Below the pieces are notes generated by a model. The model had not been told where the DNA came from. It made no database searches and saw only the letters and a program-made list of their open reading frames with translations. 64,000 nt of DNA from Mangifera indica (lineage: Eukaryota; Streptophyta; Magnoliopsida; Sapindales; Anacardiaceae): assembly GCF_011075055.1 (NCBI RefSeq), contig NC_058141.1:12533639-12597638 (forward strand), in the 5' to 3' direction. Of this stretch, positions 25,675-37,696 are shown piece after piece (within the stretch, counting starts at the first letter, position 1; every line of letters begins with the position of its first letter). The translations under genes were made by a program, and so were the position numbers.

Positions 25675-28082
25675 TTAAGGAACATTTGGGTTATCCTTCC
25701 AAAGTGTAAATTACAATTCCATCAATCCCATTTCGAGGAGATCTTGAAATGTACTCATCATGTGAGGATTTGCAAGTAATGGTATTAAAATTATGAAGCC
25801 AAAAATATAATTAATCTGGATCATCAGCATGTGGGGATATAATGAGTGGTGCAAACAAATATAAGCTTAAATCAAAACAGCATAATAGAATTTGGGGCCA
25901 AAAGGGATGAAGAATCCGGCACAATAATTCTCCTTTTTGAGGCTTGGCAAAGTTGTTATAGTCATTATAGCAACCAACCAAATGTAGCATTATTTAGTAC
26001 TTTCAGAAAGAGCAAAATATGAGACTGCAAAAAAAATATTGCAGTGCAGATGTTCCCTTTTGCACCTCCTCAAATGTCTGTCAATCATGCCCAAGGACTG
26101 CCTCTTCGCTTGTTGACTCCGCAATTTTTTTCGTAATTTCTCATAACACATAATTACAGTAGTAATAGCTACCACATGGCTGCATGAAAAAAAAGAAGAA
26201 TAAGGTGTAAGAATCCAAAGCTTTATAATTAATTAGCCTAATGTTTGATGGCAAAAGATTTGCCAATCCTATCAAACCTGCTCTCATTTTGCTGTTAGAC
26301 CTGAAACATTTAACATATAATTGCTTTGCCTAACTACCATTTGCTTCCTTAAAATATCTCAACTTTCACTTAAAGCAGTGGTTAACCATACCCACTCAAA
26401 CATTATGCCCATTTTCGTGACAGTGTTGCTACCAAACTTGATTTCCTGGTAGGTGATTTATTGTTTTGGACTTTATGTTAAAAAAATAAAATAAAATAAC
26501 ATAAAAATTACCCCTGCATTATTTGGGAAACATAATTATGGCAATTTATTATCATGTGTTTATGTTGAAAATTGAATATTCAAATTAAGTTTCGAAGATG
26601 TTGGAGAAGATTGATAGATAAAGACATAAGAGTGAGTTTGTTTGTGGCAGTGGGGCTCAGTTTTATCTACTTTGAAGTTATGCAAATGGGGGTTATGATT
26701 TTGGCTAAAAATTGAAGATAAGAAGTATGCTGTGAAATCCAGATTTAGATTTGATTTTCATATCCTCTTACCAAACTACGTAGGGGTCCAAGAATTAAAT
26801 TTTAAAATTAATAAATGATTGTTTTTTTTTTATGTACAAGTGTTTGGGCCATAATTAGCCCAGAGAAACTTTATGGGCTTGGGCTCATTTACAAACTACA
26901 ATTGGGCCAATTTAGAAAAATTCTAGTCTGGTTGAGATAGTACCACTGACCAAGTTGTGAGTATTCCCCCCGGACAAAGAAATCAGAAAAATTCAAGGAT
27001 TTCTCTTTTATTTTATTTAGTGTTTAAAATTTAAAGCTTGCTGTCCTGTCTCTCCGTAGTCCTCAGGTACCTTCACCTTAAAATAGGATTGTTAATTAGG
27101 TTGGACAAACCCGAAACCAATTGTTCAAAAACTTAAAAAAAATAATAAAATTAGTTTTTGGGTTAAACAAAATTTGGATCTCAATAAGTTTGAATAAAAA
27201 ATTTACCTATTAAATTATTTTACCATACTTAAATAGAACGTTGTATTTGTTAATTTATATTGATGTTATATTTAAAAAGTTTTAATTAGTTTTTGAAATA
27301 AAATAAATTTAAAATAAGTTTAAGTGTTACGTATGTGGATGAGAGAGAACCTAAAGTTCAGGTTGATCTTTTTCCTATATATAATCAACGAAATTGCAAA
27401 ACTTCTCTTATTTGGGATTCAATTGTTTTACATGTTAATTTAATGTCTGGAACTTGAGCAAGTTAAACCTAATTCAATAGGTCGGATTGGCATGCCTAAC
27501 ATTAAGGAAGATTAGATTGCTAGCAATTTCCAATCTTACAGTATAACTTGTCAATGGTTATCTAAGATAGCAAAGATAATTTGAGTGTGATATTGAGAAT
27601 ATGTAAGAAAAATTTCATCCCCATTTATGGGGTAATATATTATTGAGTTATTTTAAATTAAAAATAAAATGATATCTAATCATATGATGATACATAATCT
27701 ATGTATCTATTTTGTTTACTCAAAATATGTATATGTAACATTGCTCTATTTATAATATCAAATTAAGTGACACGTAATTCAAAATTATAGTAATGTTGGG
27801 TCCCTTTTGAGTAAAATGTCATCACAGAAAGAGCTACGGATTTTTTTATGCATGAGAGACGACCACTTACAATGTGAACCACAACTGGAGATTTATCCAA
27901 TCCAAGTAAGCAGAAGAATAGGAGGTGGAAATGCATGACATCAGATTCTGCATGCCACATGGCATTGCATTAGCCAATTAGACACCCGCTCTTCTATCCT
28001 TCAAGATAAGCCTCTCAATACATTTACACATTTGTATCTCTTCACCTCCATACTACTACTGGTTCAGGAGAAATTTTGGCTG
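25675..28082. other. Intergenic DNA upstream of LHCA2
   Basis: Mostly non-coding. A 61-codon frame on the minus strand (25990-26175) has protein-like composition but no recognised family (see findings). A patch at 26850-26930 has four TGGGCC/GGGCC words in both orientations. The LHCA2 promoter occupies the right end. Confidence 0.4.
27974..28010 (+). promoter_or_regulatory. CCAAT plus I-box (GATAAG) of LHCA2 promoter
   Basis: CCAAT at 27974-27978 is followed by GATAAG at 28005-28010, about 75-110 bp before the ATG. A CCAAT box followed by GATA/I-box motifs is the known layout of light-regulated LHC promoters. Function here is inferred from that pattern. Confidence 0.5.
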
Positions 28083-29433
28083 ATGGCTTCTGTTTGTGCT
28101 TCTGCTATTGCAGCTGTTGCCATCACTTCTTCCAGGCAAGTTCTTTTGACGCTCATATTAAACATTCATTAGTATGTTGAACAAAATGTCTTGAACTATT
28201 AGCTTCTAGTTAATCAAATATGATTACATTTTAGAATATTACATCAGTCAAAAACTCTTATCTCAGTGCTAAATGGGATTTGCTTAGAGAAATAGAGATT
28301 AGAGGAGACAATAATGCACTATTTGTACATAAAATATAGTTTGTAATCGGGTACTTAGTTTATATATATAAATCTATTTCATGCAGTTCCCAGAAGAGTG
28401 GATCTTTTGTAGGATCAACAAGGGGTTCTTTCCTTGGTGGGAAGAAGCTGAATTTGAGAAAGTATGTAGCACCAGCTGGAACACGATCGGTTTCAGTGAG
28501 TGCAGCCGCCGCTGACCCTGATAGACCTCTCTGGTTCCCAGGCAGCACTCCTCCACCATGGCTTGATGGCAGGTTCACTGCCGACTCAATTGTTTTTCTC
28601 TATGTATTTCCTTTCATACTTGTAAATCCTTTAAATCCAAAGCTTCAAAGTTTTAATTGGTACCTGTTTTGCATGCAGCCTTCCAGGAGACTTTGGTTTT
28701 GATCCTCTTGGTCTTGGTAAAAAACAAAGCTGATATAGAAAAATTCAATTGTAAAAGCATCATAATAGAGATAATAATGTTGTTTCTGGTTTTAAATTAC
28801 CAGGCTCCGATCCTGAGACCCTAAGGTGGAACGTGCAATCAGAACTTGTACACTGCAGATGGGCAATGTTGGGAGCAGCTGGTATTTTCATTCCAGAATT
28901 GCTGACAAAGATTGGAATTTTAAATACTCCTTCATGGTACACTGCTGGAGAACTGGAATACTTCACTGACACCACCACCCTCTTCATTATTGAGTTAATT
29001 TTGATCGGCTGGGCTGAGGGCAGACGGTGGGCTGACATTCTGAAGCCAGGATGTGTAAACACAGACCCAATTTTCCCCAACAACAAACTCACCGGAACCG
29101 ATGTTGGTTACCCAGGTGGACTTTGGTTTGACCCTCTCGGATGGGGAAGTGGCTCTCCTGAGAAAGTCAAGGAGTTGAGGACTAAAGAGATCAAGAATGG
29201 AAGGTTGGCCATGTTGGCTGTAATGGGCGCATGGTTCCAGCACATTTACACTGGCACTGGCCCCATTGACAACCTCTTTGCCCACCTTGCTGATCCTGGT
29301 CATGCCACTATTTTTGCTGTAAGTGCAGCCTCACCATGTTTATCTGAAAAATTGATCTTTTATAAATCAGTCTCTTGTTCTAACTGGTGATTGTTGTGTT
29401 TGAATATGTTCATAGGCTTTCACCCCAAAGTGA
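28083..29433 (+). CDS. LHCA2: Photosystem I chlorophyll a/b-binding protein LHCA2
   Basis: Five exons, 28083-28135, 28387-28572, 28679-28716, 28804-29318 and 29416-29433, give 269 residues ending AFTPK. Residues 1 to about 56 form a chloroplast transit peptide ([24 protein letters not shown]). Mature part: [33 protein letters not shown], helix B with [16 protein letters not shown], middle helix around [19 protein letters not shown], and helix A-type motif [18 protein letters not shown] with the chlorophyll-ligating E..NGR. The sequence follows Arabidopsis LHCA2 closely, including [22 protein letters not shown] and [20 protein letters not shown]2 forms the LHCI belt with LHCA1/3/4 on photosystem I in thylakoids. 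Intron 1 starts with GC (TCCAG|GCAAGT), the only donor that keeps frame with exon 2. Confidence 0.97.
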
Positions 29434-30348
29434 GCTAATTGAGCAAGGGAGATAACTGCCTTTTAAGTGTGGGAGAAAGATTGATGAAAATTCACTTCAC
29501 ATCAGGAGGTTGAAAAGATTGTGTAATTTTTCTTAGTGAAGTTGTATTAATTGCTCTGTGGATTGTGTTTTATAGAATGGTCCTGCGATGTACATATAGC
29601 TCTCTGAACTAAGATGCCATGAATATAAATTCAGGTGAAAACCCAAAATTTCTCTGCAAATTTCCCATGACGAACTAATTCTGTCAAAAGGACCGAAAAA
29701 TCCTTTCATCACGCTGATACGCAATCAAAACACAACGACTAATTCATGTAGACGTCTAAAATGAAATCATAATACCAACAACTAGGGAGGGAAAAATAAA
29801 AGAAAAAAGCAAGGCGGCTTCATATGATTGTTTAAGTTTTCTGTGTGTTTTGGACCTTTGGTGACCGTCTCAGTCAGACTTTTGGAGGGTATGTTTATTA
29901 GGTTTAGGAATTTCCAGAAGAAAAGCTAGTTTTGGCAAAATGGTTTCATCACTACAGCAACCTGGTTTTGTTTATCCAAGGCATACCAATTTGATAGATA
30001 CACTTGAGCTTTACCTGATACTATATCAACAAAAGGAAGTCCTATATTATTGGATTGAGGGCTACTTTCTCACAATTAATTCAAAAAAAAGGAGTAAGAA
30101 AGAGGCATGGTACCAGGAAACATGCATGAATTCTATTATACTAAAAAAACAACTACTTGTCTCATTATATACGAGTAAAGTAATGTAATGTCATACATAT
30201 TAAAATCTAATAATCTCCCATCTCTGTTTTGAAGTATGAATTGAATACAACTTAACAAAAGTTATACAATATAAGCCAGACTTTGGGACTGAAAATTAAC
30301 TATACCAGAGCCAAAAATCATAATTCATGACCCACAACCCAAGCAACT
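29434..30348. other. 3' flanks between LHCA2 and the DnaJ-type gene
   Basis: 3' UTR of LHCA2 and of the minus-strand small protein. No other feature recognised. Confidence 0.5.
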
Positions 30349-30642
30349 TTAAGATGGCCGGTTGGGTGGCCGCATCTGAATCTGAACAGGGATGGGCCGG
30401 CCAGTACCAGTCCCTCCACAGCTGTTACACGCCATGCGACCCGATCCGGCACAAGTTCGGCACCCAACATCACCGTCGGACCAGCGTGTACACATACACG
30501 TGACTCGGCCCGTACCATTACAACGGGGACACCTTGGGAATTTACCAGCCATGGGCTTCTGATCGATGACCGATTTGACCAGAACGGCCCCGGCCAAAAC
30601 GCCTAGTCCCGTCGCCAACTGAGTCAACACCAGCGGACCCAT
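30349..30642 (-). CDS. Small DnaJ-type cysteine-rich (zinc-finger) protein
   Basis: Single exon of 97 residues from ATG at 30642. The N-terminus (MGPLVLTQLATGLGVLAGAVLV) is hydrophobic and could be a membrane anchor or part of a targeting signal. From residue 38 come DnaJ-like CxxCxGxG modules: CPRCNGTGRVTCMC, then CRTCAGSGRMACNSCGGTGTG, so eight cysteines that could bind two zinc ions or act as a disulfide chaperone. There is no J domain. Related plant proteins of this DnaJ-CR-only type (BSD2-like, and the small protein I recall as At1g22630) are organellar or membrane-associated; the precise role is unknown to me. The tail RPIPVQIQMRPPNRPS is basic and proline-rich. Confidence 0.87.
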   Translation of the reverse strand: MGPLVLTQLATGLGVLAGAVLVKSVIDQKPMAGKFPRCPRCNGTGRVTCMCTRWSDGDVGCRTCAGSGRMACNSCGGTGTGRPIPVQIQMRPPNRPS

Positions 30643-31633
30643 TATGTGGATGGATTCAGAATGAAGAGAGAAGCTAAACGGTGAACCTAGCTAGGGAAAG
30701 AAAGAAAAAAGAAGATCTTTCGAGGTGACATAAGTGGCGCAGTTTATCTTCATGCGAATATAAAAAGTGGTGACGGGGTCGAACACGTAATGTTAATTGT
30801 TTGTGGCTTTGATGGGTGGGTTTTCGGAGTATTTTTGCTGGCTTTTTGTGTTGTGTGGTGCGTTGCTTGTTTCTCTTTTACACTTCTTTTCTTTGGATTT
30901 TTTTGATGATATTCTTGGCTTCATGGATGGCTTGTTGCTTGCAAGGGATTTCTCCAGATTAGTCTAGTTTTCAGTGTTTCATCAACGGTTGAAATTGTAT
31001 TTTATTTTATGAACTTGGACCACACATCCACCCTTTTTTTTATCCAGTAATATTTCATTTATTTTACCTAGAACAGATCATAATTTTTTTATGTTCAATC
31101 TGTTCATTTTCAATTTACAGATGGTTCAATATATAACAAACTAAAATTTAACCCATTTTTTCTGAATTTAATTCATGATTTGATTATTTTATTTTTTTAA
31201 AACACATAAAAGATATTCATAATAAAAGAAAATTATATCAAGTAATCAACTAGACAAACTTATGAAAATAACCATTGACCCCATCAAACTTGTAAGAATA
31301 GCGACAAGCAAAGATGACTTAAGAATCAACATTTTTCATCCATACTGAAGAAGGAATTGGCTCTGATTATATTTTCAGCTAAATTAGTAAATTGTACTGA
31401 CCAAATGGGCCAAATTGGCTTTCTGGATTTGAAATGGGATATGAACAGCATATTTCCTTAAAAAATGACTTCCATGTGAAGCATATTTATTTCATATGCT
31501 AAGGTCTCCTCCTGGTTGGGTTCCATCATCTCGTTGTCTCTTCTCTGATTGTCATGGCCTCCACCATCACTCTTTAAAGATTATTGACTTGTTTAAATAT
31601 AGAATATGGATTAAAAATGAAAATAAAATACAC
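30643..31633. other. Intergenic DNA
   Basis: Upstream region of the DnaJ-type gene, then AT-rich DNA reaching the ALKBH1-like pseudogene. No further feature supported. Confidence 0.5.
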
Positions 31634-33313
31634 TCAGACAACATGTCTAATGTTAAAGTTGAATTGCATGCGCCAAACTCTCATTATCAGAATATCCAGA
31701 GTACACTTAACCATGAAAACAATCCCTTGCTTCTCCAGCCATAAGTACAGCATCACCACCTCAGACTTACCTCCCAAAAGGAAAATAGCTAATGGTGGGT
31801 CCTTTTCTTCTTTAATCAACTAACACACAAGATAAAAACAAATAATCAACATGCAAAATAGTATCTCATTGAGTACCCAATCCAAAATAGTTTACCATAG
31901 CATTAGCAGCTTCTGGCTGAAATTCTTCTCCTTCAGGCATTGCTGGTGCAGATAGTCTTTTTGCCAGTTGACAAAGTGCGTCAGGATCTTTTTGTGCAGG
32001 GTAGATGCATCATAATTTCGCATCACCATGAATATATAATAGCTTCAGAAGTTAATGTAAAACTACTAACTTAATATCAATTCAATTGTTGCCAAGAAGT
32101 TCTTACATTATCTGGTATTACCCCCACCTCACCGAGGGAAAAAACAATTGAAGCTCTATGCACAGACCATCCCAAATAACACATGAACATGTGTCAGATG
32201 CCGAGGGAACAAATGCTAGAACACGCACAACTAAATTGAAGTTACTCTTGTGACTTTTCCTAAGCAGGAAACAATAATATTCAAACATAGAGGGAGACTC
32301 CACTCTAACTTTCCCAACAGAAATTGAGGGTAAACTAGGATAAGTGATCGGAAACTAAATAAAAATCAAATCATGAATTACCTTAGACCAATCGAATTGT
32401 AAGCCAAGGGTACTCCACCTCAACTTCCGCAAAGGAACTTGAACTGAAACTGACCTTCTTGTCTTTCTCCTCAATGTTTCAAGATGTCCCTCACAAAATT
32501 TCCATCTATGAGAATATCCATCCCCAACGCAAGAATTAGCTCCAGAATCCAAACTAGGAAGTGAACTCTCCTCCGCCACCAAAACTTTCTTTCCTTTTGC
32601 AGTAAGAAATAAGTCATGTATAGGACAGTAAATGGCATCGTGATTTGTTGGGTTTGGAGGCTGAAGGAAGCTTCCCATTGGTATTGCTCTTCTATACTCA
32701 ACGCTCCAGAAATGAAATAAAATCCTGCATTGCTAACACAACAACAAATACCGTCAAACAGCAACTAAATAAACTCCGTCCTAATCATACACCTAAGAAT
32801 CTCTCTGAAAATAACAACTTAAACACCGCAACGTGGAACATCTTACACAATATCAAAAGAATCAGTACAATGATCTGCTCCTTCCATTAATGTAATGCTT
32901 TCGGAATTCTAATTCATTCAACATATTCAATCAGTCAATTTCTTATTTCTAGAAATTGGCATTCTTACCGGGGCAACTTTCCAAGCAAAAACTATACGAT
33001 TGAAACCACACTGAAGGGCGAAAATTCCCTGATGAAGTTGGACATTCTGATTCTATGAATCCAGAAAAGACTTGAAAACCAAAACTCCGATAAATCAACT
33101 TTCTTCCTTTGTTTTTTTCCTATAAAATTGAAACAAATTGTAAACGAATTCATTAACTTTCAAAATTAATAATGACAATAAGCGTGATGTTTAAAGGATG
33201 AGATACTTTTTCGTGGATTTAAAAGTATCTTCATGATATAGCTGGAACTTCTCTGTTCTTCTGAAATCAGTTCGTTCAGCATCTTCAGAGACTTTTTCGG
33301 TTCCGTACATCAT
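31634..33313 (-). pseudogene. ALKBH1-like 2-oxoglutarate/Fe(II) dioxygenase pseudogene
   Basis: Pieces of a plant AlkB-homolog-1 protein appear in correct order on the minus strand: MYGTEKVSEDAERTDFRR (from 33310), GIFALQCGFNRIVF (about 33035), NAGFYFISGALSIEEQ (about 32727), QPPNPTNHDAIY through LRKLRWSTLGLQFDWSK (32660-32385), PDALCQLAKRLSAPAMPEG and EEFQPEAA (31985-31905), AGEARDCFHG (about 31735) and NFNIRHVV-stop (31665-31640). Intact ALKBH1 is a demethylase of DNA/tRNA bases. Here the frame breaks after IVF (one base short before CLESCPG), again before SFLQPP, and a stop follows VNYFGLG; the segment with the iron ligands (GGHLDDMEADW-type) and about 35 residues before the C-terminus are missing. 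Introns are retained, so this is a decayed gene duplicate, not a retrocopy. Confidence 0.85.
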
Positions 33314-33739
33314 GCAGAGTTGAGAATGAATGATCGATGAACAATTCAAATAAAAATCTCTCAAAAGGAGACAGGCAATGAGAACACCGGGCCGATTTAA
33401 CGAATTCAAAGGTTTTGAATTACGATTCGTTCTCCCGAAAAAGTATAAGGTGTCAGGCAGGAAGCAATCAGCAATGTTTCAGGTTTACCTAAACGGCACC
33501 GTTACCTTTAATATTTATAATGAATTTGAGGCTTTTGTTTTGGTAAATTTATACTAATTCACCAGAAAACATTGAAAACCTGAAACCAATTTGGTTATTT
33601 CCGATCCGAGAGATTCCAACAGCTACCGTTTTCTGATTTTTAAAATTTTATAAGTGGATAAATAAAAACTTCGTAAAAAAAGTACTTATAAAAATTTTGA
33701 ACACTTAATTATTACAATCGAAAGATCAATGTCATCTCA
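33314..33739. other. Upstream of ALKBH1-like pseudogene
   Basis: Non-coding; probably the old promoter region of the pseudogene. Nothing else recognised. Confidence 0.45.
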
Positions 33740-34140
33740 TACAGGGATGATAACGGAAAAGGGATCTCAAACTTATTTTTGTAAATGATATTAATCTTTG
33801 TTTTTGATTCATTTTTATTATAGAGATTATATGATTTTTTATCTTTTACTTGTAAAGAAAAATCCTTATTTAGTTTTAATCTTCATAAAAAAAAAAATTT
33901 TGTTCGTATTTTTTAAACACAATATAAATATATTAAATAACAAAATTAATTAAAATTAAAGATATTTCATTATTTTAAATATTATAAATATCATATATTA
34001 ATTATCTTTATATATATATATATATAATAAAAATATAAATAAATTTTAAAAATATAAATAATTTAAAACTATTTATGTTTTTGCTGGCTTTGGGGGGGGG
34101 GGGGGGGGGGGGGGGGGGTTTATTTATATTTTTATAGAGA
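33740..34140. repeat. Dispersed AT-rich repeat, family D copy 2
   Basis: Second copy of the 15285-15790 repeat in the same orientation (AACACAATATAAATATATTA, AAAATTAATTAAAATTAAA, AATATAAATAAATTTT). Includes a TA microsatellite at 34007-34027 and ends in a run of 27 G at 34092-34118. Confidence 0.55.
34092..34118 (+). repeat. Poly-G tract (27 G)
   Basis: Uninterrupted G homopolymer after TTGCTGGCTTT, 270 bp upstream of the DUF493 gene start. Confidence 0.9.
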
Positions 34141-34314
34141 AATTCTCTGTCCAATCAGATTAAAGACGATTAAAAAATTTAAATTCGAATCGAAATTATC
34201 ATCCGTAATCCGGAAAAGTAAGAAATGGCCAACCATGGTCCTTTGAGGTGAAGTTAACATGAGGGCGCCCTTATCATAATCTTGTTAATTCAATGGACAC
34301 AGGTAACCATGAGA

Positions 34315-34322
34315 TATAAATA
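34315..34322 (+). promoter_or_regulatory. TATA box of the DUF493 gene
   Basis: TATAAATA 67-74 bp upstream of the ATG at 34389. Canonical sequence and plausible spacing for a short leader. Confidence 0.5.
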
Positions 34323-34388
34323 CCTAGACACACACGATCAAACGTTTTCAATTACCGAGATTTTGGTTCCAAAAAGTTACCCAAAAAT

Positions 34389-36994
34389 ATGGCAGAAATG
34401 GTCTGCAGAAGTGTGTTGCGCTGCGTCTTCTCAACAGAGCCGTATAGGGCTCTGCATCAAAACCATGCCCTCTTTTCTCTCCCGTCAATGACCCTTGGAT
34501 TTTCTTCACAAGCTAGTTTCGGTTACAGAAATAATGGAAACATTAGGGCTAGAAAATTTCACTTTACACGACAAACTCAACTTTTTTGCTTGCGTAACGA
34601 CAACCAGTCATCAGCTGAGGACGAGCAGGAACAAGGTCCGCCTCAAGAAGCCGTTCTTAAAGCCATTTCAGGTTTCTATTTTGGCTTCCCTTTCAATTGT
34701 TCATCATTAGGGAAAACTTCCCGTGCGTTAACTTAATTTGATTACAATTTAAGGAATTTAATTTGCTTGTTATGTTTGTGTACTGATTTGGTTGGCTGTT
34801 TATTGTTTCATTGAATAGGAAGAATATTGATTTGAGTAATATAGAATATATTTCAAAATATTATATATACTGATTGGGAGTTTGACTGATATTGGTTTGT
34901 AGAGGTATCTAAGACAGAGGGTCGGGTTGGACAAACCACAAATGTAGTTATCGGAGGTACTGTGACTGATGATTCGACCAATGAGTGGCTGGCTTTGGAT
35001 CAAAAGGTATAGCTTTAAGAATTTGAATAAGTTTCATTTTGCATTACCAGAATGTGTGTTTTGTAACGCTGAAAGTTGCATGTATCAATATTAAACATTA
35101 CACTTGGTAAGTTATAACCATTGAACATCTTTCTTTGAACGTCTGCTTGATGTTAAATAAAGATTTTGCATCCCAATGAAGTAGCAATTTTCTATTTATA
35201 GATGTAGTTGTGTTTAAGTTTTGGAATATGCAACCATCTCTTGTAACTGTCCTATGATATTGTTATGCCAGGTCAACTCATACCCAACGGTTAGAGGGTT
35301 TACAGCAATTGGAACTGGTGGAGACGACTTTGTGCAAGCTATGGTTGTTGCTGTTGAATCTGTCATTCAGAAGCCTATACCTGAGGTATTGTCAGTTGTT
35401 GTTGTAACTTTGGTTGTATTTAGAAACTGAAATACGAAATGGTAAACATATCTTACAACAAATTTGTGTCTGTACAAATGTATGATGTGTCAAAATGACA
35501 TTAAAGTCTTTAAATTAGATTAGGTGGTCCATTGGAGGCTGTAATAGCCATTGATTGTGTTAGATGTACATTATAAGGGCACAGGTTATGTGTCACTGTT
35601 AGACATATTCCGTTAGGGACTATTGAAAAATATGCAATTAATGGTGAGAAAGAATGGTATTTCTTCGTAATTGGAGAATATTAATTTGGATTGCCTCTTC
35701 AATTTTTAGTTGGTGTTTGAAAGAAGTGGAAGTGCACGGCCACTTTCAATTTAGCTTACGTAGAATTCTTCAAGATTTGATCCTTTAGATTTATGAAAGA
35801 GCGGTTTTAATTGTATGGACAAATTGATGGTTCTATCATGGAGCATCTATGTGTGTGAGAACAGCTAGTGACAAAGCATCTCAATTCTGTGGGATCTGTT
35901 GGACATAATTATTGTCTATTCTTGCAATGGTGAAACCTTAGTCATTCAATATCTTGTTATGTGGGAAGGGAGACTGCTGCTTCCCAAGGAAACACAATGG
36001 TTACTTTCAGGATGACAAAAGCAATTCTTATACAATGATTTGAAGTTACTTGACAGCTTTGTATGAACTGTTTTTTTTACATCACAGGAAGAACAACACT
36101 AAATACACACACACATATATATATGAGTAAAAGGCTGAAGCAAGAATTTGGTATGTTTTGATTGATGGTTCAAGGAAGATAGATTTGGACAGGCAATACA
36201 GATAAAATCTTGGAGATTCCTTAATCAGAGATTATGAGTGTCTTTCAGTGAAAGTAGTTCATGAAAAATCATAGGACCAAACACAACTTCGATAAATTAT
36301 TTTAAGGCTGAAATTTTAATACTATGGCTGTGGTTTCACAATTCTTGCAACTATACAATGATAGGCATGAACTCTATTTTGTCATTAACATGATGTCTCA
36401 GCTCAATAAGCACCTGTGGTTGGAATTATTATTAACAATGTGAGAAAACTATAAATTTTTGTTTCTGTTCTGGGTGAGAACTTACCTCTATCATTCTGAT
36501 AACTGTTGTACCTTCTGTAGTTATTTCATGATGCTGTTGTTTTGCTATCAAAGGTAGCATACTGAAGAAGTGGAAAGCTGTAGTTTATAATTGCTGTTGT
36601 ACTATTGACATTTGAATTTTACTTATTATTGTCATATCTCATATTACTCCAACTAAAACTCGAAGGATAACAAAACTCTAATTAAATAAAACATCCTTTA
36701 TTGTAGTGTCGTGTGAGGCAAAAATTGTCATCAAGGGGTAAATACGTATCTGTCAACATTGGTCCTATTCAAGTCAGCTCCAGTGAGCAGGTATATTTTC
36801 TCTTTCTTTCAGGTATGTGCTTGCACACACATGCATACAAACATGCATATGCACATAGACCATACTTACAAGATTTTAAGTTTTTGCTCTCTTAGATTTG
36901 TTTGGGATAGGCTGATAATGGAAACATTGTTTTCCAGGTCCAAGCTGTATACAATGCCATGAGGAGAGATGACAGAATGAAATACTTTTTGTAG
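34389..36994 (+). CDS. DUF493 (YbeD-like) family protein, probably plastid
   Basis: Five exons, 34389-34671, 34903-35006, 35272-35385, 36707-36790 and 36938-36994, encode 213 residues; all introns are GT-AG. Residues 1 to about 65 are rich in Ser, Arg and aromatic residues with few acids, as in an organelle transit peptide. An acidic linker (SSAEDEQEQGPPQE) follows. The conserved domain runs from about 125 to the end: WLALDQKVNSYPTVRGFTAIG, then GGDDFVQAMVVAVESVI, RQKLSSRGKYVSVNIGPIQV, SSEQVQAVYNAMRRDD and RMKYFL. This is the DUF493/YbeD fold, an ACT-like alpha-beta domain of unknown regulatory role in bacteria and plants. Exon 4 gives PIPE-CRVRQ where relatives as I recall have Gly. Intron 3 (1.3 kb) is ordinary. 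Confidence 0.9.
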
Positions 36995-37696
36995 CGTAAT
37001 TTTCCATTATTTTTTGTTTGTACAGAATTCTAATATATGAGGCTGTATGGTTTCCCCTTTCATTTTCTTCTACTTAAACTACTTCGTCTTCTTGGTGGTT
37101 GCGGGTTTTTTTCCATTGATAAATCTATGTCATTGTTTTAGGCAAAGGAATGGTCAAAATTAATTAGTTATACTCTGTATGCATGAATGTGTATGGTATT
37201 AGTTATTTAATCACGAACCAGGTAGCAAAAAACTGTTTCTTTTTTTGTGATTAATATTCTGAATTTGGAAAGATGTCATTTCTGTGGACTGCCACAATAT
37301 TGAGGTTGCAAAAGCCGAAAGGGTTTTTGTTTGTTTATTTATGAGCGTTATTGTTTGTTGCATCCACAAGGAGCTAGCCATCTTGGCTTTATTACTATCA
37401 CTTTAAGATATTACAGTTTTGAAAGATTTATCGCTTTTATATAAACTTAATATCTTCACTACCGCTCCTTTTTATATAAACTGCATCGCTTTTAACAAAC
37501 CAATATGCAACCCCCACACTTGCTTAACCAAAATTGTAATCATTGAAAGGAATTAGAGGGGACACTGAGTCGGGCCAATAGACCAGGTTGAGTCTAAGGT
37601 CTGTATAGTGGTAAGCTCTATTAATGGGAACAATTCGATAAAAAGTACGAGGTCAGCAGTCCATTTTATATATATAGGGCTAAATTGGACTCTACG
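36995..37696. other. 3' flank of DUF493 gene
   Basis: Non-coding, 3' UTR then AT-rich spacer. Segment 37555-37690 has GGGCCAATAGACC-type words but no identifiable element. Confidence 0.45.

Noticed and set aside
12200..28000. Hidden multi-exon gene or CRISPR-like/regularly spaced repeats in the desert
   Set aside because: No splice-consistent coding pieces and no regularly spaced direct repeats were found on reading both strands.
32471..32764. 97-codon minus-strand frame starting MLFDGICCCVS
   Set aside because: Only its middle (NAGFYFISGALSIEEQ) is real ALKBH1-like sequence; the rest is intron and an out-of-frame part after a frameshift, so it was folded into the pseudogene.
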